Below, one piece after another: positions 1 to 6,326 of a stretch of 6,487 nt of DNA. Below the pieces are notes generated by a model. That model saw only the letters and a list, made by a program, of their open reading frames with translations, had not been told where the DNA came from and searched no databases. Source of the DNA: Frankiales bacterium (GTDB taxonomy: Bacteria; Actinomycetota; Actinomycetes; JAFAQI01); assembly GCA_019246495.1 (NCBI GenBank), contig JAFAQI010000102.1, forward strand, positions 1 to 6,487. Reading direction: 5' to 3'. Numbering within the stretch: the first letter of the stretch is position 1; each line of letters begins with the position of its first letter. The position numbers and the translations under genes were made by a program.

Positions 1-2037
1 TAGCACCCGGTCACACCGCGGCTCGAGTGCGTGCAACGTGTCCACGGTCATCGACTCGGCGGAAACGACCCGCAGGTGCGCCGCCAGCCCGTCGTGCAGC
101 AGGTCGGCCACCCGCCGCACGGTGTCGGCGCGTGCGCCCGCAGCGACGACTGCGACCACCGTTGGCTGCCGGTCGCCGGTGTGCGTCGTGGTCGCGTGCT
201 GCTCTTGTAGCTGCTCGGCGAGCGAGCGGATCACCGCGCGCGCGACGGCCGGGTCACGTCGCAACGCCGAGTCGAGTCGCGATGGCGTCACCCGCCACAG
301 CACCGAGTCCCGCCGCGCCCGCACACCGGCCGATCGCGGCGCACCAGTGATCGCGCCGAGCTCGCCGACGACGTCGCCGCCCGAGAGCTCGCGCACCAAC
401 CCGCCACCGCTGACGACGTCGAGCCGGCCGGACTTCACGACGTAGAGCGCATCGGTCGCGTCGCCCTCGTGGAACAACCACGCGCCACCCTCGACCGTCA
501 CGACCTCGGCGCCGGCGAGGAGCCGCTGCCGAGCGCGTTCCGGCAGCCGCTCGAATGCCGCGGCATGCGTAGGCGTGCTCGATGCGACCTCGGGTGCGGC
601 GAGGTCCACCTTCGGCGCGGCGGGTGCGGGTGCCGCTTCGTGCGCTCCTGCGGCGGTACGCCGCAGACCGAGCGCGACGACGGCGGTTGCGGCGAAGCAG
701 GCGATCGACAGCACCCAGCCGTGCCGGAACGCGCTGGCAGCGGACGCCGGTGACGGGCTGCCGACGATCACGACGAGCAGCGCGACACCGAGCACGCCGC
801 CGAGCTGGCGCATCCCCGAGACGACAGCGGATGCGGTCGCGTAGCGCGCCCCGGGGACGGCGGCGAGAGCGGCGCTCGCCATGACCGGCAGCGTGGCGCC
901 GACCCCGATGCCGGACAAGATCTGGCCGGGCAGCCAGGCGCTGAGGAAGTGCGGCGACGTCGGCACCTGGACGGCGTACCAGACATAGGCGGCAGCCCAT
1001 ACGAGCGCGCCGGGGACCGCGACCAGCCGCGCACCGCGCGCGTCCGCGACGCGGCCGAGCAGTCCGGCGACGACGGCGGCAACGACCGCACCCGGTGCGA
1101 CACCCAGTCCCGACCGCACCAGCGACCAGTGCCAGACGTAGTGCAGCCAGAGGATGTTGTCGAGGAGATAGGCGTAGAAGCCCATGCCCGCGACGAACGT
1201 CGCGATGTTGGCGACGGTGAACGTCCGGATGCGCAGAAGTTCGGCGTCGAGCACCGGCACCGGGTGGCGTCGGGACGACTCGACGAAGCCGGCGAGCAGC
1301 AGCGGGGTGGCGGCGAAGCACCCGAGCACCGCGGGCGACGTCCATCCCCACGTCGGCCCTTGCACGATCGCCAACGTCAGCACGGCAATCGCCAGGCCGA
1401 GCACCGTGGCGCCGCGCAGGTCGGGCAAACGGCGCCGACCCGGCGCCCGGCTCTCGATGAGGATGCGACCCGTTGCAGCGACGGCAGCGACGCCGAGGGG
1501 GACGTTCACCAGGAACGCGAGCCGCCAGTTGTCGAGGTCGACCAGCGCACCGCCGAGCGGCGGCCCGATGCCTGCGGCGAACGCCGCGGTCGCACCCCAC
1601 AACCCGACCGCGTGCGACCGGTGGTCGGCGGGGAAGGCCTCGACGACGAGTGCGAGCGATGCGGGTACGACGAGCCCGGCGCCGATCGCCTGCAACACCC
1701 GCCAACCGATGAGCAACGCGACCGAGTCCGCGGCCGCGCAGAGGACGGATGCGACGGTGAAGACGACGATGCCGACGGTGAACATTCGCCGTCGGCCGAA
1801 GACGTCCGCGAGCCGACCCGCCGCGACCAGCAGCGCCGCGAACACGATGTTGTAGGCGTTCAGCACCCACGACAGGTCACCCAGCGACGCGTGCGGGAAC
1901 GACTGCCGGATGCTCGGGAACGCGACATTGACGATCGTGACGTCGAGGAACGCCAGCAGCGCACCGAACGATGCAAGAGCCAGCGCGGCGTTGCGGTTGG
2001 TACGCCGCGTCAGCGGACCGGTGACGATCGCGCGCAC
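1..2037 (-). CDS. MFS (DHA2-type) transporter fused to a cyclic-nucleotide-binding domain; 3' end outside the window
   Basis: The frame is open for 679 codons from a GTG at 2037 and leaves the window with no stop. Residues 1-459 form a 14-helix major facilitator of the drug:H+ antiporter-2 type. Seen in order are LDVTIVNVA (31-39, helix 1), the motif-A loop GRLADVFGRRR (74-84), and motif C GIGPPLGG (156-163) followed by WR (171-172) and NVP (178-180). An Ala/Pro-rich linker (about 460-495) leads to a cNMP-binding domain (about 511-600). Its phosphate-binding cassette keeps Gly558-Glu559-Leu560 and Pro567-Arg568-Ser569-Ala570, including the usual Glu and Arg ligands. Residues 625-679 resemble the segment that precedes the patatin-like esterase domain in NTE-type proteins. 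From memory, M. tuberculosis Rv3239c and Rv3728 share this layout at about 1,050 residues, so roughly 350 residues should follow. The exported substrate is unknown; control by cAMP is inferred. The GTG start is supported by AGGA 7 nt upstream and lies 14 codons before the first helix. Confidence 0.9.
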   Translation of the reverse strand, partial: MRAIVTGPLTRRTNRNAALALASFGALLAFLDVTIVNVAFPSIRQSFPHASLGDLSWVLNAYNIVFAALLVAAGRLADVFGRRRMFTVGIVVFTVASVLCAAADSVALLIGWRVLQAIGAGLVVPASLALVVEAFPADHRSHAVGLWGATAAFAAGIGPPLGGALVDLDNWRLAFLVNVPLGVAAVAATGRILIESRAPGRRRLPDLRGATVLGLAIAVLTLAIVQGPTWGWTSPAVLGCFAATPLLLAGFVESSRRHPVPVLDAELLRIRTFTVANIATFVAGMGFYAYLLDNILWLHYVWHWSLVRSGLGVAPGAVVAAVVAGLLGRVADARGARLVAVPGALVWAAAYVWYAVQVPTSPHFLSAWLPGQILSGIGVGATLPVMASAALAAVPGARYATASAVVSGMRQLGGVLGVALLVVIVGSPSPASAASAFRHGWVLSIACFAATAVVALGLRRTAAGAHEAAPAPAAPKVDLAAPEVASSTPTHAAAFERLPERARQRLLAGAEVVTVEGGAWLFHEGDATDALYVVKSGRLDVVSGGGLVRELSGGDVVGELGAITGAPRSAGVRARRDSVLWRVTPSRLDSALRRDPAVARAVIRSLAEQLQEQHATTTHTGDRQPTVVAVVAAGARADTVRRVADLLHDGLAAHLRVVSAESMTVDTLHALEPRCDRVL

Positions 2038-2044
2038 GGCTGCG

Positions 2045-2048
2045 TCCT
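2045..2048 (-). promoter_or_regulatory. Shine-Dalgarno sequence of the MFS-cNMP gene
   Basis: On the minus strand AGGA lies 7 nt upstream of the GTG at 2037. It decides the start, because the frame stays open well upstream. No ATG or other start with a comparable purine run is nearer to the first transmembrane helix. Confidence 0.6.
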
Positions 2049-2077
2049 GCCCCCATCGACGACGGTGTCTTCTCCGG

Positions 2078-2083
2078 ACGCTA
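2078..2083 (-). promoter_or_regulatory. Possible -10 element for the MFS-cNMP gene
   Basis: TAGCGT on the minus strand fits the actinobacterial TAnnnT pattern. It would place transcription start near 2071 and give a leader of about 34 nt. No convincing -35 hexamer is seen at the right distance, so this is weak. It lies between the hairpin at 2138-2169 and the start codon, where a promoter for this gene would be expected. Confidence 0.25.
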
Positions 2084-2137
2084 ATGACAGGACCGCACGG
2101 TGGCGGGCGTACGGCGTAACACACCGGATCGGCAGGA

Positions 2138-2169
2138 TGTGTCCGGCAAGACGGCTTCGCCAGGACACA
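2138..2169 (-). terminator. Imperfect hairpin downstream of choD, candidate factor-independent terminator
   Basis: The arms are TGTGTCC (2138-2144) and GGACACA (2163-2169), continued inwards by GGC/GCC and AAG/CTT. The stem has 13 pairs, two single-base bulges (2158 and 2162) and a four-base loop at 2151-2154. It begins 47 bp after the choD stop codon and is the only strong stem in the 179-bp gap. No T-tract follows on either strand. This is common for actinobacterial terminators, but it leaves open that the element is an operator or an RNA-stability structure. The arms form a near-perfect inverted repeat, so the strand is assigned from gene context only. Confidence 0.45.
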
Positions 2170-2216
2170 CCTGGCGACACGCAATCGGCGGGTCAGCGGG
2201 AAGCTGAACTACCGCG

Positions 2217-3935
2217 TCAGATGGACGCGAGCGGCAGGCGCAAGGCTCCCAGCGCAGACTCCGGCACCGCCGGACGACGCGGCGGCACCGGTTGCAGCGG
2301 CCGGTAGGCCGCCCCCAGCGCCGGTCGCGGATCGGCATCGCCGTTATTGGGCCAGAACGCCATCGCGCGCTCGGCCTGCGCCGTGATCGTCAGCGACGGG
2401 TTGACGCCGAGGTTGGCCGTCACCGCCGAGCCGTCGAGCACGTGCAGCCCGTCGTAACCGAACACCCGTTGCCACGGGTCGATGACACCGGTGTCGGGCG
2501 ACTCGCCGATCGGGCAGCCGCCGATGATGTGCGCGGTCATCGGGATGTTGAAGATCTCACCGACCGACCCACCCGGCATGCCGCCGATCCGTTCGGCCAG
2601 CCGCCTCGTCACATCGTTGCCGGCGGGGATCCACGTCGGGTTGGGCTCGCCATGGCCTTGCCTTGTGACAAGCCGTTCGCCCAGCCGGCCCGTCTTGCGG
2701 CGTACGGTCAGCGAGTTGTCGAGCGACTGCATGACGAGCACGATGATCGTGCGCTCCGACCAGCCGCGCAGCCAGAACAACCGCAGCGTGTAGATCGGAT
2801 GACGGAGCGCCTTGCCGAGCCACTTCACCCAGCGCGGCGTGCGGGTGCCGCCGTCGGTCATCCACGTCGACAGCAGACCCATCGCGTTGGAGCCCTTGCC
2901 ATAACGCACCGGTTCGACATGCGTGCGCGGCTCCGGATGGAACGAGGACGTGATCGCGACGCCGGTGGAGTAGTCGACGCCCTTCTTCAACGACATCGCG
3001 CCGAGGATCGCCTCGGAGTTGGTGCGGGTCAGCTCGCCGAGCCGCGGCGACAGGGCCGCCAGCACGCGCTCGTCACGCATGCGGTGCAGCAGCCGCTGCG
3101 TGCCGAGAGTGCCGGCGGCGAAGACGACCTGCGACGCCGTGAACGTACGCCGTTCGCCACGCCGCAGCGTGTGGTGCGTCTCGACGTCGTAGCCGCCGCT
3201 TGCCCGCGGGCGCACTGCCGCGACCGTCGTCTCGGCATGGATCACAGCGCCGAGACCCTCGGCAAGATGCAGGTAGTTGACGTCGAGCCGGTTCTTCGCG
3301 CCGTAGCGGCAGCCGACCATGCAGTCACCGCACTGGATGCAGCCGGTGCGCGACGGACCGGCTCCACCGAAGTAGGGGTCCGGCACGGTCTCCCCCGGCC
3401 GCTCGCCGAAGAACACCCCCACCGGCGTGACGTGGAACGTGTGCCCGACGCCCATGTCCTCCGCGACCGCCTGCATCTCGAGGTCGGACGGCGTCATCGT
3501 CGGGTTGTCCGTGACGCCGAGCATCCGCGTCGCCTGGTCGTAGTAGGGCGCGAGCTCGGCCTTCCAGTCCGTGATGTGTGCCCACTGGCGGTCGGCGTAG
3601 AAGTCGTCGAGCGGTGTGTAGAGCGTGTTGGCATAGACCAGCGAGCCGCCGCCGACGCCCGCGCCCGAGAGCACCAGCACGTCGTTCAGCGGCGTGATCT
3701 TCTGGATGCCGAGCCAGCCGAGTCGCGGCGCCCAGAAGAACTTCTTCAGCTCCCAGCTGGTCTTGGGCAGCGTGGCGTCGGTGAACCGCTGGCCCGCCTC
3801 GATGACGCCGACCCGGTAGCCCTTCTCCGCCGCTCGAAGTGCCGCGACCGATCCGCCGAAGCCGCTACCGATGACGACGACGTCGTACGACGTTGCCGCG
3901 TCCGCAGGCTTCGGCGAAGGTGACTGGTTCGTCAT
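2217..3935 (-). CDS. choD: FAD-dependent GMC oxidoreductase, ChoD-type putative cholesterol oxidase
   Basis: The product has 572 residues, close to the 578 of M. tuberculosis ChoD (Rv3409c), and I recognise long similar stretches through its whole length. A Rossmann FAD site GSGFGG (23-28) is followed by Glu46 at the end of the second strand, the usual ribose ligand. The FAD-binding loop SGAGVGGGSL is at 90-99. Four cysteines (199, 202, 205, 209) form CxxCxxCxxxC. The GMC active site is represented by His469 (in TAHIIGG) and Asn512 (in GVNPSLTI). Cholesterol oxidases turn 3-beta-hydroxysterols into 4-en-3-ones using O2. The true substrate of ChoD-like proteins is uncertain, because M. tuberculosis ChoD is reported not to be needed for cholesterol breakdown. 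There is no Sec or Tat signal, unlike the secreted Streptomyces enzymes, so it is probably cytoplasmic. The ATG is the only start before the FAD motif that fits the family. No good Shine-Dalgarno sequence precedes it. Confidence 0.9.
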   Translation of the reverse strand: MTNQSPSPKPADAATSYDVVVIGSGFGGSVAALRAAEKGYRVGVIEAGQRFTDATLPKTSWELKKFFWAPRLGWLGIQKITPLNDVLVLSGAGVGGGSLVYANTLYTPLDDFYADRQWAHITDWKAELAPYYDQATRMLGVTDNPTMTPSDLEMQAVAEDMGVGHTFHVTPVGVFFGERPGETVPDPYFGGAGPSRTGCIQCGDCMVGCRYGAKNRLDVNYLHLAEGLGAVIHAETTVAAVRPRASGGYDVETHHTLRRGERRTFTASQVVFAAGTLGTQRLLHRMRDERVLAALSPRLGELTRTNSEAILGAMSLKKGVDYSTGVAITSSFHPEPRTHVEPVRYGKGSNAMGLLSTWMTDGGTRTPRWVKWLGKALRHPIYTLRLFWLRGWSERTIIVLVMQSLDNSLTVRRKTGRLGERLVTRQGHGEPNPTWIPAGNDVTRRLAERIGGMPGGSVGEIFNIPMTAHIIGGCPIGESPDTGVIDPWQRVFGYDGLHVLDGSAVTANLGVNPSLTITAQAERAMAFWPNNGDADPRPALGAAYRPLQPVPPRRPAVPESALGALRLPLASI

Positions 3936-3973
3936 GCGGCCCAAGGCTAGAGGCCGCCAGGAGTCAGGCGGCC
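3936..3973 (-). promoter_or_regulatory. Intercistronic region with two mutually exclusive GC stems before choD
   Basis: In the mRNA sense, GGCCGCC (3973-3967) can pair with GGCGGCC (3958-3952) around an 8-nt loop that holds the upstream gene's stop codon (3966-3964). Alternatively GCGGCC (3957-3952) can pair with GGCCGC (3941-3936), which abuts the choD ATG. The middle arm is shared, so only one stem can form at a time. Together with the missing Shine-Dalgarno sequence this suggests translational coupling. Stems of six or seven GC pairs also arise by chance in DNA this rich in GC. Confidence 0.35.
3945..3950 (-). promoter_or_regulatory. Possible -10 element close to the choD start
   Basis: TAGCCT on the minus strand matches TAnnnT, with 9 nt between it and the ATG at 3935. 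A transcript starting from it would be leaderless or almost so, which is common in mycobacteria and relatives and would explain the missing Shine-Dalgarno sequence. No -35 element is evident. It is an alternative to read-through from the upstream gene. Confidence 0.2.
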
Positions 3974-6285
3974 GCGAGACCCGGGCTGCGACGGCGTACG
4001 ACGGCAGCGGCGGCGAGACCGACGAGCACCGTGAGGGCGACCGCCAGCGGCAGCTGGCTCGGCGCCGACGAGCCTCCGTCGGTCGCCGCCGGCAGCAAGC
4101 CCGAGACCGCCGTGCTCCGGCTCGCGCCACGGCGGACCGAGCCGAGCTTCGCCGGGCAGACACCCGCCGCGCTATCCGCGACCGGTGCAAGGACTGCCGG
4201 GTAGTCCCGGCGGCTCTCGGCCGCGAGGCCGGTGACGGACGAGCCGGTGCGGAACGCCTTCGCCTTGTAAGCCGGATCCGTCGACCGCGCGAACACGTTC
4301 GACGGCAGGATGATGCGCACTTCGCTGCGCTTGTCGTCGAACCGTCCCTTCAGCCCGGTGACGATCGTCGAGTCGCCGCCACTCGAGTGCGACTCGAGTG
4401 AGAACGTCGCGGCGCCGGCGTCCGGTCGCTGCCCGACGGCGGCGTAGCCCTTGCCGCCCCAGCCGAAGTAGAAGCGGAACAGTTGGCCCGTTGCGCCCTG
4501 CGGCTGCGTCTTGAGGTCCGTCGCCTGGAGGTGGAACGTCGCGGCCTTGCTCTTCGCGTTCCACGTCACCCAACCGCGACGGATGTCGAGGCCCGGCTGG
4601 CTCGGCCCGGGAGTGTTGATCGCGTAGGCATTCGCGTCACCGGACGGGTCGGTGAACACACCGGTGATGTCGCAGTTGAGCTTCGGCTGCCGCAGCGTCA
4701 GCGGGACGAGCTTGCGCCCGGTCGTCAGCGAGTAGCCGGTCAGCTGCTGGGTGAACGCGGTGATCGACTGGCCCGGCGCGGCGGCGTTGTCCGCGATCGC
4801 GATGTTGGCGCGGCCTTCCTTGTCGATCGCCACCTCGAAGAAGTCGAGCAGCGAGCGGTCACCGGTGGAGTACGGCGCGCCGCCGACCGGGACGAGCGAG
4901 CAGAACGTGCCGTTCTGGCAGACGTCGCCGTAGTGGATCGTCGGCGTGACGGCCTGGCTGTAGTCGAGGACGGTCGGAGCCGCCCGGCCCTTGACCTTGC
5001 GGTTGGCATGCCGCAGCTGCACAAACGCGAGCGTCCACGCGGTCTTGGCGTCACCCGGGTCGCGGTAGCTGCGGTTGGACTTCGCTGCGCCGCCCTGGCC
5101 GTGGTACCAGACCACGTCGAGCATGCCGGCCGACCCTCCGGCGATCCACGGGAACACGTCCGCCTTGCCGGCGTCGGGGAGATCCTTGCCGTTCTTGCCG
5201 GAGCGGCGGTTGTCCCGGTTGACCTGGTAGGGCTTCGACCAGTGAATGCCGTGGTCGGTCGAGACGGCGTACTGGATCTTGAAGGTGTCGGACCAGACCG
5301 CGTAGAGGTTGCCCGCGCTGTCCGCGCTGATGACCGGGAACAGCATGTTGAGCTCGCGCTTGCTCTTCGGGTTGACGTTGAAGACGCGATGGTCGGTCCA
5401 CGTGACGCCGCCGTCGATCGAACGACCGACATAGATCGCATCGAGGCCGTTGTACTCCGAGCCCGGGGCCTGCGACTCGAGGGCAACGCCCGCGTCGTCG
5501 GCGATGCCGAAGATGGCATACATCGCGTGCACCGGCTCGCCGGAGACCGGGTTCGTCGCGCCCTGGATCGCCTCGGCGTGGTTGACGATGATGTTGCCGA
5601 TCTGCTGGTTGGTCCCGCTGCCCGCGAGAAGCGCGGGGTCGATGACGCCGTTGGGGTTGCTCGCGCCGAGCGACACGTAGTGCTGGCCCGAGTCGGGGCT
5701 GACCGACACGACGATCTGACCGGTGCTCACCAGGTGGTAGATCAGGAAGTTGGTGTGCGCGCCGTCGAACACCTGCCACTGCCGGTCGGTCAACGTGTTC
5801 TCGGTGCCGAACGGGTTGGCCAGAGCGAAGCTCTTGCCGCAGTTGTTTGATGTCGCGACGGTGAAGTTGTCGAGCAGGTCAACGTTGTGCAGCCCGGAGT
5901 AAGCGATCGGCAGGCACTTGTGCGTCGGCGTGTTCTGCGTCTGGTCGCCGACGGAGATGTCGGAGTCGCCGCCGCCGGTGCCGAGGTCGGGCTGCTGCAC
6001 CGGACTCTGCTTGAACGTGACGTGGCGATGCCGGCGGACCGACGTGATCCGCCAGAAGTTGGAGCCGAGGCCGGTGGGAGCCGACACGTACGCCGCGGAC
6101 CGACCGTCCGCAGGCACGCGGATCGACGGCTCGGCGCCACCGCCGGCCAGGATGAGCGGCCGGCTGAACAGCGCGCGGGTGGGGTGCTTGGCTGCGGGAT
6201 GCGCGAGCACGGGCAGCGCGATCGTGACGCTGCCGGTGACGAGCGCTGCGGCCAGTCCGGCTGTCAGCGGTCGGCGAGCGAGCAT
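3964..6285 (-). CDS. Exported, membrane-anchored Asp-box (BNR) beta-propeller protein of unknown function
   Basis: The product has 773 residues. It opens with a signal peptide: arginines at 4-5, a hydrophobic core at about 8-25, and a likely cut after VLA (26-28). Four Asp boxes of the form S-x-[DN]-x-G-x-x-[WFY] follow: SNNCGKSF (146-153), SPDSGQHY (196-203), SIDGGVTW (289-296) and STDHGIHW (342-349). They mark a sialidase/BNR-type beta-propeller over about 45-530. A second domain (about 537-690) begins with DPSGDANAY and looks like a beta-sandwich. The end is a small-residue linker, a hydrophobic helix (about 746-763) and RRR, a stop-transfer anchor without an LPxTG-like sorting motif. Six cysteines (124, 149, 456, 462, 538, 710) remain after export and may form disulphides. 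Asp boxes also occur in non-sialidases, so no enzyme activity is claimed. The ATG is supported by AGGAG 7 nt upstream. It lies 41 bp after the previous stop and 28 bp before choD, so co-transcription with both is likely. Confidence 0.88.
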   Translation of the reverse strand: MLARRPLTAGLAAALVTGSVTIALPVLAHPAAKHPTRALFSRPLILAGGGAEPSIRVPADGRSAAYVSAPTGLGSNFWRITSVRRHRHVTFKQSPVQQPDLGTGGGDSDISVGDQTQNTPTHKCLPIAYSGLHNVDLLDNFTVATSNNCGKSFALANPFGTENTLTDRQWQVFDGAHTNFLIYHLVSTGQIVVSVSPDSGQHYVSLGASNPNGVIDPALLAGSGTNQQIGNIIVNHAEAIQGATNPVSGEPVHAMYAIFGIADDAGVALESQAPGSEYNGLDAIYVGRSIDGGVTWTDHRVFNVNPKSKRELNMLFPVISADSAGNLYAVWSDTFKIQYAVSTDHGIHWSKPYQVNRDNRRSGKNGKDLPDAGKADVFPWIAGGSAGMLDVVWYHGQGGAAKSNRSYRDPGDAKTAWTLAFVQLRHANRKVKGRAAPTVLDYSQAVTPTIHYGDVCQNGTFCSLVPVGGAPYSTGDRSLLDFFEVAIDKEGRANIAIADNAAAPGQSITAFTQQLTGYSLTTGRKLVPLTLRQPKLNCDITGVFTDPSGDANAYAINTPGPSQPGLDIRRGWVTWNAKSKAATFHLQATDLKTQPQGATGQLFRFYFGWGGKGYAAVGQRPDAGAATFSLESHSSGGDSTIVTGLKGRFDDKRSEVRIILPSNVFARSTDPAYKAKAFRTGSSVTGLAAESRRDYPAVLAPVADSAAGVCPAKLGSVRRGASRSTAVSGLLPAATDGGSSAPSQLPLAVALTVLVGLAAAAVVRRRSPGLAAA

Positions 6286-6292
6286 GGGGTGG

Positions 6293-6297
6293 CTCCT
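6293..6297 (-). promoter_or_regulatory. Shine-Dalgarno sequence of the Asp-box protein gene
   Basis: AGGAG on the minus strand, 7 nt upstream of the ATG at 6285, is the best ribosome binding site in the window and fixes this start. The 41-bp gap before the gene shows no good -10/-35 pair, so its transcript probably comes from upstream. Confidence 0.65.
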
Positions 6298-6326
6298 GAC
6301 CTCGGTGTCCGGCCTGACTTCGTCGG

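Noticed and set aside
254..1870. A long minus-strand open frame of 538 codons inside the transporter gene
   Set aside because: Its translation is dominated by arginine and has no domain pattern. The overlapping frame from 2037 gives clear MFS and cNMP motifs, so this is a GC-driven shadow.
2119..2171. Two ACACACC copies in the gap, as direct repeats
   Set aside because: The second copy is largely part of the hairpin arm. Seven bases twice in this short gap is not enough to claim an operator.
2217..3935. A cholesterol catabolism cluster around choD
   Set aside because: No kst, hsa, mce or acyl-CoA ring-degradation gene is in the window, and ChoD-type proteins are not proven to act in that pathway.
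3964..4080. Sortase anchoring at the C-terminus of the Asp-box protein
   Set aside because: There is a helix followed by RRR, but no LPxTG or LAxTG motif before it; QLPLA does not fit. A plain membrane anchor is simpler.
3936..4190. A longer N-terminus for the choD product, starting at 4190
   Set aside because: The extra 85 residues are arginine-rich, overlap the end of the Asp-box gene in another frame, and have no match to the family, whose members begin shortly before the FAD motif.
949..5850. Long plus-strand open frames at 949-2307, 2292-3923 and 4483-5850
   Set aside because: All lie antisense to well-supported genes and encode Arg/Asp/Val-rich sequence without motifs. Such mirror frames are expected in GC-rich DNA.
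3964..6285. Calling the Asp-box protein a sialidase
   Set aside because: Asp boxes are structural. An IRVP near residue 55 only loosely recalls the sialidase RIP motif, and I cannot see the full arginine triad, Tyr/Glu pair and Asp set.
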